From Pempheris klunzingeri (taxonomy: Eukaryota > Chordata > Actinopteri > Acropomatiformes > Pempheridae): 64,000 nt of DNA. Below are positions 55,401 to 64,000 of the stretch, piece after piece. The number at the start of each line of letters is the position of its first letter. Positions within the stretch are counted from its first letter, which is position 1. The stretch covers positions 9,110,001 to 9,174,000 of the forward strand of contig NC_092022.1 in the NCBI RefSeq assembly GCF_042242105.1, given 5' to 3'. The notes under the pieces were generated by a model. It was given only the letters and a program-made list of their open reading frames with translations, was not told where the DNA came from and ran no database searches. The position numbers and the translations under genes were made by a program.

Positions 55401-56592
55401 TTGTATTCATTGCCCACTCATATTCTTTGTGCTTGTCAGTGTTGCAACACAGCAGGAAAATTGGGTGTTTGGCACTTTATTATTGGCCCCTTTTTTTAAA
55501 AAAACAAAACCTTTCATCTTAGACCTACATCCTAATAGAGCAGATTTCTGGTGGGCAGCTCACTTAAGGCACTTGGGGAAGGGGGATGTGCTCAGTATGT
55601 ACATGTGGGGAGAGATCTTGTGCTCCTGAATGTGCTGACAAGCTGGTTAAGTGGGGTGTGGTCCCTGGTGGCACACTAACACGCTCTGTTGTAGTTTTCT
55701 TGCCAAGTCACATTATCACATTGCCCACTTAATTCCACCCGTAAATCATTTTTGAGTTCACGCTGCACTAATGCAGCATTGTGTAGCATTTAGTTTATAC
55801 GTGCATTTGTGTAAAGCCATGACGCGACCATCTGATTGGATTTACAGTGTGTGCAGACTTGTGTCGGGGGACTGTGGGCATACAGCAAACAGACTATTGG
55901 TCCGCTGCATCAGTATGACACATGGATTTAATAAATCCTATTTTGCATTAGCATATTAATTAGAATGGCACATCATCGCCACATGGTGCGTGTAGTCCAT
56001 TCATACTTATCTGGCACACATTCGTTACATCCTCATCCGGCGGATAAAAGAAATCTCCATGTGCATGCATGTGTTTTCACCTAATTCCTGCGCTCTACTC
56101 AGACTCCTGTCATTTTTATCTGAACCACCCCTTCTATGAAAAATGAAGAGTTACTTGATATGCATTATAAATAGCTGCTCTGTGATTGGCTGAGCGCAGA
56201 TCCTCCTGCAAGCTCTTCCGTATAGCAACAGCCCCCTCCCACCTCTCTTTCTCGCCTCTTCTCCCTGGAATCCCCCTTCTCTCCTCCTCCTCTTCCCCCC
56301 TCCCATCTCCTTCCCCCTTTCAAAATGCAGACAGATCTCGTCCTCCATGTGGCTTCACCCCCTACCCACAATGCACTGGGTGCTGCCACTGGCTTTGGAT
56401 GTGGCAGGCAGTGTCTGTGTAGGGGGCTCCTCCGCTCTCCTCTCTCCTCCTCCTCTCTAAGCTACAGACTGCCTTGCTCCTCCCGCTGGCTCCCACTGCT
56501 GCGGCAGCATCTGGATGTGGTCGCCATGGCAACAGCAGCGGGCCTGACCCCACCTCCTCTTCCCTTCTCTTCTCGCTCCATCTCTCCACACC

Positions 56593-56623
<31 letters not shown>

Positions 56624-59600
56624 CCTCACACAAACAAAACGCCTCTACCCCTCATACTCCCCCTCTCCTCTTAAGCTTTTTTTTTTCTCTCTCTGCTCGA
56701 CTGGGTGCCTTTCCTTCAAGCTTGACCTGGATTCTGCGCGTGGCGCCACGTCTGGTACACTGCATGTGTGGCAGTGGTGATGATGACATGGTGAGACGGG
56801 TGTGCATGGTCAACTGACCCGTTTCCTGCTACTTTTACGGTCAAACGGCAAACTAGAAATTACCTCCTTTCACTTCATCTATTCCGCTTTACCTCTCCCT
56901 CTGTTTTCTGTCTGTCCATTACTTTTCCTGTCTTCTTTTTCCTTTCCTCTCTACTACTTATTCCTCCTTCAATTTTTCCTCTAGCCACCACTTTTTCTTT
57001 CCCTTTCTTTCCTCTCCTTTCCTTGCCTCCTTCCTCCAATCACCATCCTCTGTCCACTCCCTACCCATGTGCTCCAGGGAAGAAGCAAAGGGCTGCAAAA
57101 AAAAAAAAAGAATGAAAGGGAATCAGCTGTATCCTCCCTCCTCCATCACTGTACTCCACATCACACCCGCAGCCGCTCTTGCAAGCCCCCCTTTCCTCTC
57201 CCAAACCTCCACCATCACAAATCCTTGCCTCCCCCTCAGCTGAATATTTGAACAAAGATATCAGCCTCCTGAAGGCAGATATCGCTGCATTTTTGTCACA
57301 TTGACGTATGTAGCTCTAAAATACATGGCATTTATTGTAGATTTCCTCTTTCTTGGCTCTCTTTGTGAGCAGATACAGATAAGCCAGAAGCAATGTACGC
57401 ACATGGATCTGTAGACCCACACTTTACCAGATATGAGTCACAGCCATCATTCAGTGAAATACAAGTTACCCTTAAAGAGGGAATCGGGCTCTCTGTGCAG
57501 GGATGTCAGCACGGTAGATGGCTATTACTATTACTATAGATACATTTATATCATGGAACTCACTTGTTGTCGACTGCTGCACATCTTTTTTCATTCCTTT
57601 TATCTGAAACATCAGTTGTATATGAAACAAAATGTTCTCTTTCTTGTATTATGTATCACTTTCATTATTAACTCTTCCAGATGGTAAATCAGGTTACTTA
57701 TTTTCTGATGTTTACAGCACATTTGGTCACTGCTTTTTGTGTGCTCTTAAGTTGCTGTGTAGTTTCATTACTTAAGATCTGCAAGCACAAAAATGTATTG
57801 CATATAGAACACAGCATGAACATGAGCAGATGTGGTCCAACCATCCTCGGACTTAAGCATGAGAAATACAGAGGACACGACTAAATCACCATGGCTTTGT
57901 GGAAGGAAATAATAAAAATGCACTTCATGCTACCCATGTTTTGTTCCTGCTTTGCGAGGCCGGCACACCTGTTGGTCTACAGGGAAATGTGTCTTTGTAG
58001 TCTTATGAGGCGGCCTGTGCCTGTGTTCTCTTATGTTCCCTCCAAATTTGGACTGTGAGAGTTGTTTAGTTTGACACGTGACGTATAGCTCGGAGGGAGG
58101 GGATTCGCAGGGAAATAACTGGTGTGAGGGAGTGTGCCTTGATCAAATTAGTCTTTCTAATTCAATTTGCTCGCAGCACTTGGAGTCCATCATGGTTTAT
58201 TCAGTAAGGTGAGCATGCTAATTGTGCTCTGGTTTCTTTCTCTCCCTCTTTCTCTGTCTCCTCTCACCTACTTCTGAACGTTTGGTGATTTGTTTTCTTC
58301 ATCCCACCTCCATATGGCAACACACTCCCTCCCTCCTTTGATCCTTCTATTCTAAACACATTCACCCATTCTTTCCTTACCCCCATTTCATCCTCCTGTA
58401 ACAACTCCCATCCCTTGCATCCCGTGCGTTTCTCTGTCACTGTAGTAGATTTGGTGGAACAGCAGAGGGTGCTGAGGACCGGCTGCCTTGTGACTGGGGT
58501 CCACACTCCACCCATCCGACGCAACAGCAAGCTGGCCACCCTGGGGCGCATCTTCAAGCCCTGGAAGTGGAGGAAAAAGAAAAATGAGAAGCTCAAGCAG
58601 AGTTCCACAGGTACAGTGCTGGATGGCTGGGTGGAGGGTGGAGTGAAGATTTCCAGGTTCACACCCACAAACTGATTCGCACACATTCAAAGAACCACAT
58701 TTCCCCTCTAATGAATTTAGGAGGAGCTAATGAGAGGGTGTGGGTGAAAAGATGTGGCAAGTCATGCTCCAACTGTTCGAATTAAGTTAGTCCTCATCAG
58801 TGTGTAATGACACCAGAGAAGAGTTTCATATGCAGAGTTTTAACTTTGTTGAAGCCACTGACATGCGCGACATAATATTGTGGATGTTAGAGAAGAAATG
58901 ATCAAACTGCTTGCTAACTTAGCACTGACCCACTTTTTGAATTTTGCCATTGCTGAAATGGGTTTTATTTGATTTTTACAGGGTTTGGGCGATATGGTTG
59001 GCATCAGTATCACAATATCAATAAGAATGTTTTGCCAGTATCAACACGTAGGCAAGTCAAATCAGTCTACAATAACAATAAAAATCCCAAAAAGCGAAAA
59101 ATCACAATTTGCCTTGGGGGGCCTTACAATCACCCAGTAGATGACACCCTCTACTGTTAGACCCACACTTCAGATAAGGAAAAATGAATAACTAAATAAA
59201 TGAATAACCAGTAAACTTTGAAAAAAGCAGAAGCAACAAATACAAGTGATAGTAAAATGCTTTATATCGGTTAACATTGTGCAAACTGAGCAAGGACGTG
59301 TCATTTCTCACAAGGCTACCATCTTTGTATGGATTAGGAAGCACAGTCAGAACTTAGGAAATGGGTTTAAAAGGATTTTTTTTCTTATCGCACAGAAAAC
59401 CGAATATGTTTTCATCCAGATGGTTATAGAAAGCTTCAGAACAGCAATAAGCTTTGTTAAACAACCTTCGGGGGTTTTCACACATTGGCTGGTATTTATT
59501 TTTTGAAAAATCTTGGAAGCCTACCTCTGTGTCACAATAACACAAGAGAGACACGAGTTCAGGCTACAGCAAACAAGAACTCCAACAACAATTTGTTGAT

Positions 59601-62600
59601 CTTTCATCTCAACTGAATTTTGTAAAGTGAGACCGAGATGTGATCAGATCGTCATGAATTCCAGAGAAAGGTGGTAAACAATATTGATTTTTCACTCAGT
59701 CACCTTGTGTATTTACAGTATGTCTACTTGCTGAGCTCAGGGCTCAATGTGATGCCCTTGCTGTAATGGAGAGTGCTACTGAAGGTGACAAACAGTTATG
59801 ACAGTCGGTCACATCAGAGACCCCCCCCCCCCCCCCCCCCCCCCCGCTCTGACTAGTCAAATTAAGAAAGTAAGATGTTCTCAAAATGCTGTTTCATTGT
59901 AACTGTAGCCTATAGGCCAGCTGTCTGAGAGGAGAGAAACAGAGGAGACAAAGCAACAGGAGGTGCATCATCAATACTAGAAATGGCTTTTTAGGACAGG
60001 AGATATATCACATGAAGCTACACGTCCGTCCCCCCCTCTTGTCCTCCCACAGATGTAGCATTATCCAGCGGTCTTCTATGCCACGACCCGAGCTCCCCCA
60101 CCCAGGGCTGCTGCTCAGATGGTACAGTCCTGCTTGGAGGATTCGGGGGACCTTTGAACCCAAACCTCACAGTCAGCAGTGTGGAATACCTTGGTCCTGA
60201 GGAGGAGCACCCCCCTCCAGGTAGGACAGTCCCATCGCTGTACTCACAGTCAACTAATCAGTGGATGTTACAGAGCTGCAAAAGCAACAGATGAGGAAAA
60301 AATGGATTTGTAAAGTGGCCGTTTGTCTTTTCCTCAGCTTTACGGTCGATCAATATGAGTGCATTAGATTGCTGTGATCAGTTTGATGAATGCTTGAAAC
60401 GAAGAACGAAGATGGATGGATTTTTCAATTCATCAATTATTCTGTTGTTATTCAACCATTCAATCAATTAATTATGCAGTACACAAATCTATTGCTTTCT
60501 CAGATAAAATTGAGACATTTGTATGTGAGGTCCTCTACACATGCACCATTAGAGGGCAGCAAAGACAATTCAATGATGTTCTTTGCCTCCACTCTGATCT
60601 GCCACACCTGTAAGAAGTCTATTATATGCATATTTGTATGAGGAAAACCAGTACAATGCAGAATATTTATTTTAAAATGTGTGTTATTATCTCTGTTTAG
60701 ATATCAAGAATCCCTCCCATGTTTTTAATCTTAGCTAGAATTATTTTTTTTCATTTGAATTGTTTTGTTTAATCTGGGTCTCCCCCCCCCATCCCCCCAA
60801 CAGTCAAGTCTAACCTGGCTGTGATGTACAGTAACTGCTGCATAACCACCCGGAAACAATCCTCTACTCTACAAGCTGCTTCCACCAGCTGCCATCATTT
60901 TAATGTTGACATTATGTCTATATTCTGTGCAGCAAGACGATATTTCATTCACATTCTTAACTGATTTGTCCTTTAATAAATGTCCTCCAGTAGCTGCCCC
61001 TCTCCCGGACTGTGAACGCGTGGAGGAGAATGTACCATTACCGGAGGAGGAGGGAGGCGAGGAGGTGCACCCAGCCGGGGATTTATCCGAGGGGCTGCAG
61101 GACATGGGAGAGCAGATGGAAGAAAGGCCAGAGGAGGAAATTCCTCCAGGAACTTCCCCACCACAAGTACCTCCGAAACTGTTACCCCAGCTGAGTACTG
61201 GAGATGGTGAGTGCTGAGGGGTTAAGGAAAGGCCATTTGTATCTCATACTCAGTAAATGTGCATTCACAGTGACTAACTGTTACCATGCAGTCTGAACTA
61301 CAGAGAAAACTGAATTAATGTGAAGAATGACAAAACACACAAGTATAAAAATGATGCTAATCCTACACTGTGGCCTGATCTCAGCTCAATTCAGTACTTA
61401 TGGGACATTGTACAGCAACATGCAGGGCTGCTGCTTATACTGCTGCTGAACTATACGCTTTGATTGTTTAGCCCAGTAGTTCTCAACGTGGGGGTCAGTT
61501 AAACAAAACTGAGGGGTTGTGAGATGAGTAATGGGAAATAAAAGTAGGAAAAACAAAGTTAATTCGTATTACGTATTCGTATTCTAATCTTTGCTTTTTT
61601 TAAATAAAATAATGTATAATCTGACTTCTCTTGGCCTCAGACAGTTTTACACATACTGTGGACAAACTGTGGATAGCACATTGGCAAAGTAGGTTGTTCT
61701 TTAATTTCTTTGCAAGCGGATTTGTGGAGTTTGTTTCCCTGCGTTTCCTCCAGATGTCCGAACTTCCTCTCATATTAAACAGCTGTGCACGTCAAGTGTA
61801 CTCGACAGTCGAAATTCCCATAAGCAGAAATGTAAATGCGTTTCTCAAACTTCAGCCCAGTATCCTGAGATGAACCTCGGCCCCCATGACACTGCTAAAA
61901 TGAATATGAGGATAAGAAAATGGAACAAAAAGAGAGAGACTCTGTTCATTAACCTCCTGTGTTTACCTGCTCATCTCTCCCTTTCAGATTCAGGCCCCGT
62001 GTCGCTCCCCACTCACCTGCCCAACTCCTACCTCCCCAAGGAGCCTCCACCCAGGGCCACAGAAAGCCTGTCCTCAATGACCCTGCCACTGCGCGGGCAT
62101 CTCGCCAACTCCTCAGGGTCCCCACATCTAGGGAATATGATGCACCCTCCCATGCCACCTAGCTGCATTATGGAGGAACTGCAGAGAGCCTTCGCTTCCA
62201 AGAACAGACAGGAGAGGTGAGTCCTCAGGTTCACCCCATACATCTGTTTTTTTAAGCTTCCTCCTTCCGACATACTGCGACTGTGGAAAACAAATATGTT
62301 GCTTTGTTTGGTCTTACTGGTGTTTAAAGCTAATGCTGCCTTTGATTAGATGATAATATATAAGGTTGGAGAAGTGTTGCTCTGTGGAATGGCATCCTTA
62401 AAATCTACTGTGTTGAAGCTCCAGATGTTATCCTTCCCTCCTCCCAATGCTTTCAACTTTATTCTTACACGTTCCCTCTTTCTTGTGCCCCCCCCCCCCC
62501 CCCCCATAGTGTCCACGAAGGGTGTGAGCAGGGCTCACCCCCACGGCTGTGGTGCTCGGACGGACGGCTCCTCCGCTCCTGTAGCTCTGAGAACCAACAC

Positions 62601-63739
62601 ACATTATCTTTTGTGGGCGGCTGTGTGGGAGGTGGAGGGTCCGACTGGCCCAAGAAGGAGGCGGAGGAGAATAAGGAGAACGTGCGGCTGGACCAGTGCT
62701 TCTCCAACACCTCAGGCCTCCCCACCGACTTGGACGGCTGGAATGAATCCGTCATCTCTGGTGGGTTGAACAGCTTTAGACGTATGATGTACACATTTCT
62801 ACATTCACACATTCTTGTGGTTGTTTTGGATCTGTAGTGTACACATTGGATTTAACATAAAACTGTGCAGTTAAAGTGTTGACATTGTCTTACTGCACTG
62901 TCTAAAATTGGAGGGACTGTCGTTGCCTGCATGTTAATCATAGTGTGTTTAGAGCCCCAGACACCAACCAGTACTCTTATTCTGGCCCCAAGTTTGCTGT
63001 TGTGTCAATTTATATGTGGAATTTAATCAAACTAAATTTTATTTGGGAATTTGCCCAATTTAAAGCCGCGCTAATAAATGTTTTTACGTTAACAATGACT
63101 ATGTGTAATGTAAAGGGGGTTGCTTCTACTGACAACGAGACTTATCACTCAGCATGATTCCCCACAGCACTTCAGAGTATTTCAGTGTCTTTCAGCTCAT
63201 TGTTTTGATTTTAAAGCTGCAGTGAACATTTGGCTTTTAGGGCTCCCAGAGATCTGGGTCCTCGGGGCAGTGGCCTGGTTTACAAAGTTGGTAATCAAGC
63301 CTTGGGTGATACATATAAAAAGGGGCTATGAACTGTACAGTAACATGAATGTAATCACTCTCAAACACCCTTAAAGCCGAGAGTTTCACTTTACCCTAAT
63401 TGTGAGTGTGGATGTTTGTTTAAGTTAAGTGGTCGCTGGTGTTTTTGGGAAGGTTTTCAATCCTTTACCGCCGTGATTTTGATTATAGTTGGGTTACGAA
63501 AAAGGAGAATGAAAACCAACATTGTGATTCTTATAGAGAGTCTACAAGAGATTTTAGTTTCCTGTGTGTTAACCCCTGTGTGCAGGCACACTTCCTCGCA
63601 GGCTAAGGAAGGAGTTGCTGGCTGTGAAACTACGAAACAGGCCCAGCAAGCAGGAGTTGGAGGACAGGAATATCTTTCCGGCAAGGAGCGACCAGGAGCG
63701 CCAGGAAATTCGCCAGCAGATTGAGATGAAACTTGCCAA
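40457..63739 (+). CDS. phactr3: Phosphatase and actin regulator 3 (PHACTR3/scapinin), 3' truncated by window
   Basis: PP1-binding, actin-binding nuclear-scaffold protein. Seven exons are visible: 40,457-40,559; 58,446-58,610; 60,053-60,220; 60,991-61,206; 61,988-62,216; 62,510-62,760; 63,586-63,739, in frame for 428 residues. Exon 1 has RGRSQSD (residues 13-19), as in mammalian PHACTR3. Exon 2 has [15 protein letters not shown] [16 protein letters not shown] and the basic block [15 protein letters not shown] (71-85). Exon 3 has no recognised motif; exon 4 is acidic. Exon 5 has [14 protein letters not shown] and [14 protein letters not shown]; exon 6 has EENKENV. Exon 7 has the RPEL core [13 protein letters not shown] (394-406). 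The remaining RPELs and the PP1-binding C terminus would lie beyond the window. The exon that normally encodes the N-terminal RPEL after the basic block is not found. Exons 2 and 4 have tandem acceptors. ATG 40,457 is supported by the conserved N terminus. Mammalian PHACTR3 is mainly neural. Confidence 0.95.
41110..41184. repeat. Poly-T (15) and poly-C (15) runs
   Basis: T15 at 41,110-41,124 and C15 at 41,170-41,184, both uninterrupted, within phactr3 intron 1. Confidence 0.92.
43000..43265 (+). repeat. Dispersed teleost repeat, family E
   Basis: Landmarks in order: ATGGACATCACAGTTTCCCA, TTTTGTCTGACCAACAGTCC, AAAACCCCCAAATATTCAAT, AGAAGCAGGAACTAGCAAAT, and TTAATGGACTAATCGTTTCA at the end. 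I know this from memory as a very common percomorph interspersed repeat ending in ATTAATCGACTAATCG-type words. Further copies lie at 44,405, 45,310, 48,475 and 48,990, all within phactr3 intron 1. Confidence 0.8.
43882..43904. repeat. Short (TATC)n microsatellite
   Basis: About 5-6 TATC units. Confidence 0.9.
44405..44650 (-). repeat. Dispersed teleost repeat, family E, inverted copy
   Basis: Reads AGAGCTGAAGCAATTAGTAG, ATGAATCGATTG, later TTGGACTCTGGGAAGTTGTG and GAGAAAATAATCAGCAGATT. These are the complementary landmarks of the 43,000 copy in reverse order. The apparent 104-codon open frame across it is therefore repeat-derived and not a gene. Confidence 0.75.
45310..45425 (+). repeat. Dispersed teleost repeat, family E, fragment
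   Basis: TGTTGTTTTGTCCAATCAAC, AAGCAAATCCTCCCATTTGA and GAAGCTTGAACCAGCAAATG match the middle of family E. Confidence 0.7.
47020..47265 (+). repeat. Dispersed teleost repeat, family F
   Basis: Contains TCTCCACCAGCTCCTGAGAA, AATGTCTGGCGCTTTAACAG, CTAAATGCTCCACTACGTTC and TGCTAACTTTGTCTGTCTGC in order. This matches my memory of a frequent noncoding repeat in fish genomes. No other copy was recognised in the window. Confidence 0.65.
48475..48545 (-). repeat. Family E terminal fragment
   Basis: TTCATCAATTAGTCAATTAA and CTAATTGAAATTCAACTGAG carry the ATTAGTCGATTAA-type end of family E in inverted orientation. The fragment is short and diverged. Confidence 0.5.
48975..49065 (-). repeat. Poly-T run and family E terminal fragment
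   Basis: T16 at 48,975-48,990 is followed by GATTAAGTGATTCGTTGATT and GGGAAAATAATCAGCAGATG, the latter matching the GAGAAAATAATCAGCAGATT block of the inverted copy at 44,405. Confidence 0.65.
49433..49456. repeat. Poly-T run of 24 bases
   Basis: Uninterrupted T24 within phactr3 intron 1, not near a recognised exon. Confidence 0.95.
54225..54870 (+). repeat. Dispersed teleost repeat, family A (best-preserved copy)
   Basis: Ordered landmarks: GACAATGCTAACATGCTAAT, GCTAAACACAAAGTACAGCT, GAGGTTGATGGGAATGTCTT, TTTTGCAGGTATGCAGTCAT, then two or three internal rounds of CACCAAA(A/G)TCATTAG-ATTCATCCT-CTGTACAAA-CAATCCAT, and finally GACCAAAGTGGCGGACAGAC and CATAGAGCCACGGGCTAACA. The internal rounds make it a partly tandem repeat. 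Noncoding. The copies at 16,150 and 11,380 are more decayed. Confidence 0.85.
56150..56540. promoter_or_regulatory. Possible alternative phactr3 promoter with TATA, CCAAT and X-box
   Basis: About 2.2 kb before exon 2. Contains TATAAATA at 56,166-56,173, an inverted CCAAT (GATTGGCTGAG) at about 56,183-56,193, and a near-perfect RFX X-box GTCGCCATGGCAAC at 56,520-56,533, in a GC-richer region followed by a long pyrimidine-rich stretch to about 57,060. From memory, mammalian PHACTR3 uses several first exons, so an internal promoter is plausible. Against it, CCAAT is downstream of TATA on this strand, and no clear alternative coding start with a donor follows. The 151-codon frame at 56,325-56,780 runs through a CT repeat and is not called. 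Confidence 0.35.
56592..56623. repeat. (CT)n microsatellite
   Basis: CT array of about 32 bp with one G interruption, within the pyrimidine-rich zone of intron 1. Confidence 0.93.
59821..59845. repeat. Poly-C run of 25 bases in phactr3 intron 2
   Basis: Uninterrupted C25, about 207 bases before exon 3 and too distant to be its polypyrimidine tract. It is the longest single-base run in the window. Confidence 0.95.
60804..60830 (+). other. Candidate 27-nt microexon of phactr3
   Basis: Between exons 3 and 4, a C-rich polypyrimidine tract (60,781-60,800) leads into AACAG. It is followed by 27 bases and then GTAACT. With the phase-1 neighbours the insert would read V-K-S-N-L-A-V-M-Y without a stop and leave the frame unchanged (27 = 9 codons). 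No homologue is recognised in mammalian PHACTR3 from memory. It could be an optional microexon or chance splice-like sequence. Confidence 0.3.
61471..61560 (+). repeat. hAT-like repeat remnant (family C) in phactr3 intron 4
   Basis: CCAGTAGTTCTCAACGTGGG, GGTCAGTTAAAC, then TGAGGGGTTGTGAGATGAGT and AATGGGAAATAAAAG match the common fish hAT-derived layout. It is related to the copy at 26,220-26,295. Confidence 0.65.
62488..62505 (+). repeat. Poly-C run of 18 bases forming the exon 6 polypyrimidine tract
   Basis: C18 ends four bases before the first base of phactr3 exon 6 (CCCCATAG then TGTCC), so the acceptor tract is essentially pure cytosine. Length changes here could affect splicing of exon 6. 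Confidence 0.9.
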
Positions 63740-64000
63740 GTAAGCATTGAAATCTTCTCTACACTTCTTATTCATATCTCTGGAGTATTAGATGTATTTG
63801 TTGAAATAACCATGTGTTGACCACTGAACACCCGGCTGTAGAATCTACTGTATTTTGTCTTGCGATACACACATGAAATGTTTTAAAGATACCAGAATTT
63901 CTTTGTCTTTATTTAAATATCTTTCTAACTACAATACTTTAATACTGCTGTGCAGTTAGTCAGTGATTTCCATGTTAACCCATAAGAGATTTAGGCGACA

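Larger units (their letters stand above)
40560..58445 (+). other. phactr3 intron 1 (17.9 kb), repeat-rich
   Basis: Lies between the donor GTAAGA at 40,560 and the tandem acceptor at 58,445. It is packed with old teleost repeats (families A, E and F listed separately), poly-T and poly-C runs, and a pyrimidine-rich region at about 56.2-57.06 kb. I recognise no coding exon in it with confidence. A minor candidate alternative first exon near 55,374 is discussed under findings. Confidence 0.85.

Noticed and set aside
56325..56780. 151-codon plus-strand open frame, the longest in the window
   Set aside because: It reads through a CT microsatellite giving a Ser-Leu repeat and has no conserved motif. 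GC-rich promoter-like DNA often lacks stops by chance.
58721..58738. EELMRG-like codons in phactr3 intron 2, resembling the RPEL core
   Set aside because: The frame has a stop immediately before and another within four codons after. No upstream ALE/K-rich half and no donor in the required phase are present, so I treat it as chance.

Overview
This is nuclear DNA from a ray-finned fish, most likely a percomorph-type teleost. The evidence is spliced vertebrate genes with GT-AG introns, many long CA, GATA and ATCT microsatellites, and several dispersed repeats typical of teleost genomes. There are no operons, phage genes or CRISPR arrays. Nearly all short open frames are noise or antisense shadows. 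Three protein-coding genes can be rebuilt exon by exon.

Layout. Bases 1-30,904 are a gene desert: I find no credible exon, only microsatellites, dispersed repeats, a foldback element, hairpins, a telomere-like palindrome and a few AT-rich islands that may be regulatory. Bases 30,905-31,876 (+) hold a four-exon gene for a secreted protein with three WAP domains (wfdc2-like). Bases 34,238-39,388 (-) hold the complete 11-exon pigt gene, encoding a GPI-transamidase subunit, tail to tail with the WAP gene. About 1.07 kb further on, and head to head with pigt, phactr3 starts at 40,457 (+). Seven phactr3 coding exons are visible; the gene runs off the right edge just after its first C-terminal-cluster RPEL motif. 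Its 17.9-kb first intron is full of old repeats and contains a possible alternative promoter near 56.2-56.5 kb.

Relationships. The three genes do not form a pathway. PIGT acts in the ER attaching GPI anchors, the WAP protein is secreted, and PHACTR3 is a nuclear/cytoskeletal PP1- and actin-binding protein. From memory, PIGT and WFDC2 are also neighbours on human 20q13.12, while PHACTR3 lies further along 20q. The local order therefore looks like a rearranged piece of the same ancestral chromosome.

Points most worth a second look: no exon for the N-terminal RPEL motif was found in phactr3; a possible in-frame 27-nt microexon at 60,804; two tandem TAG/CAG splice acceptors in phactr3; a perfect 26-bp palindrome of inverted telomeric hexamers at 17,590; a 0.9-kb foldback element at 17.8-18.75 kb; and an acidic N-terminal extension in PIGT. 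I see no sign of a wholly new biological system. All exon calls come from reading splice sites and from remembered family sequences, not from alignment.
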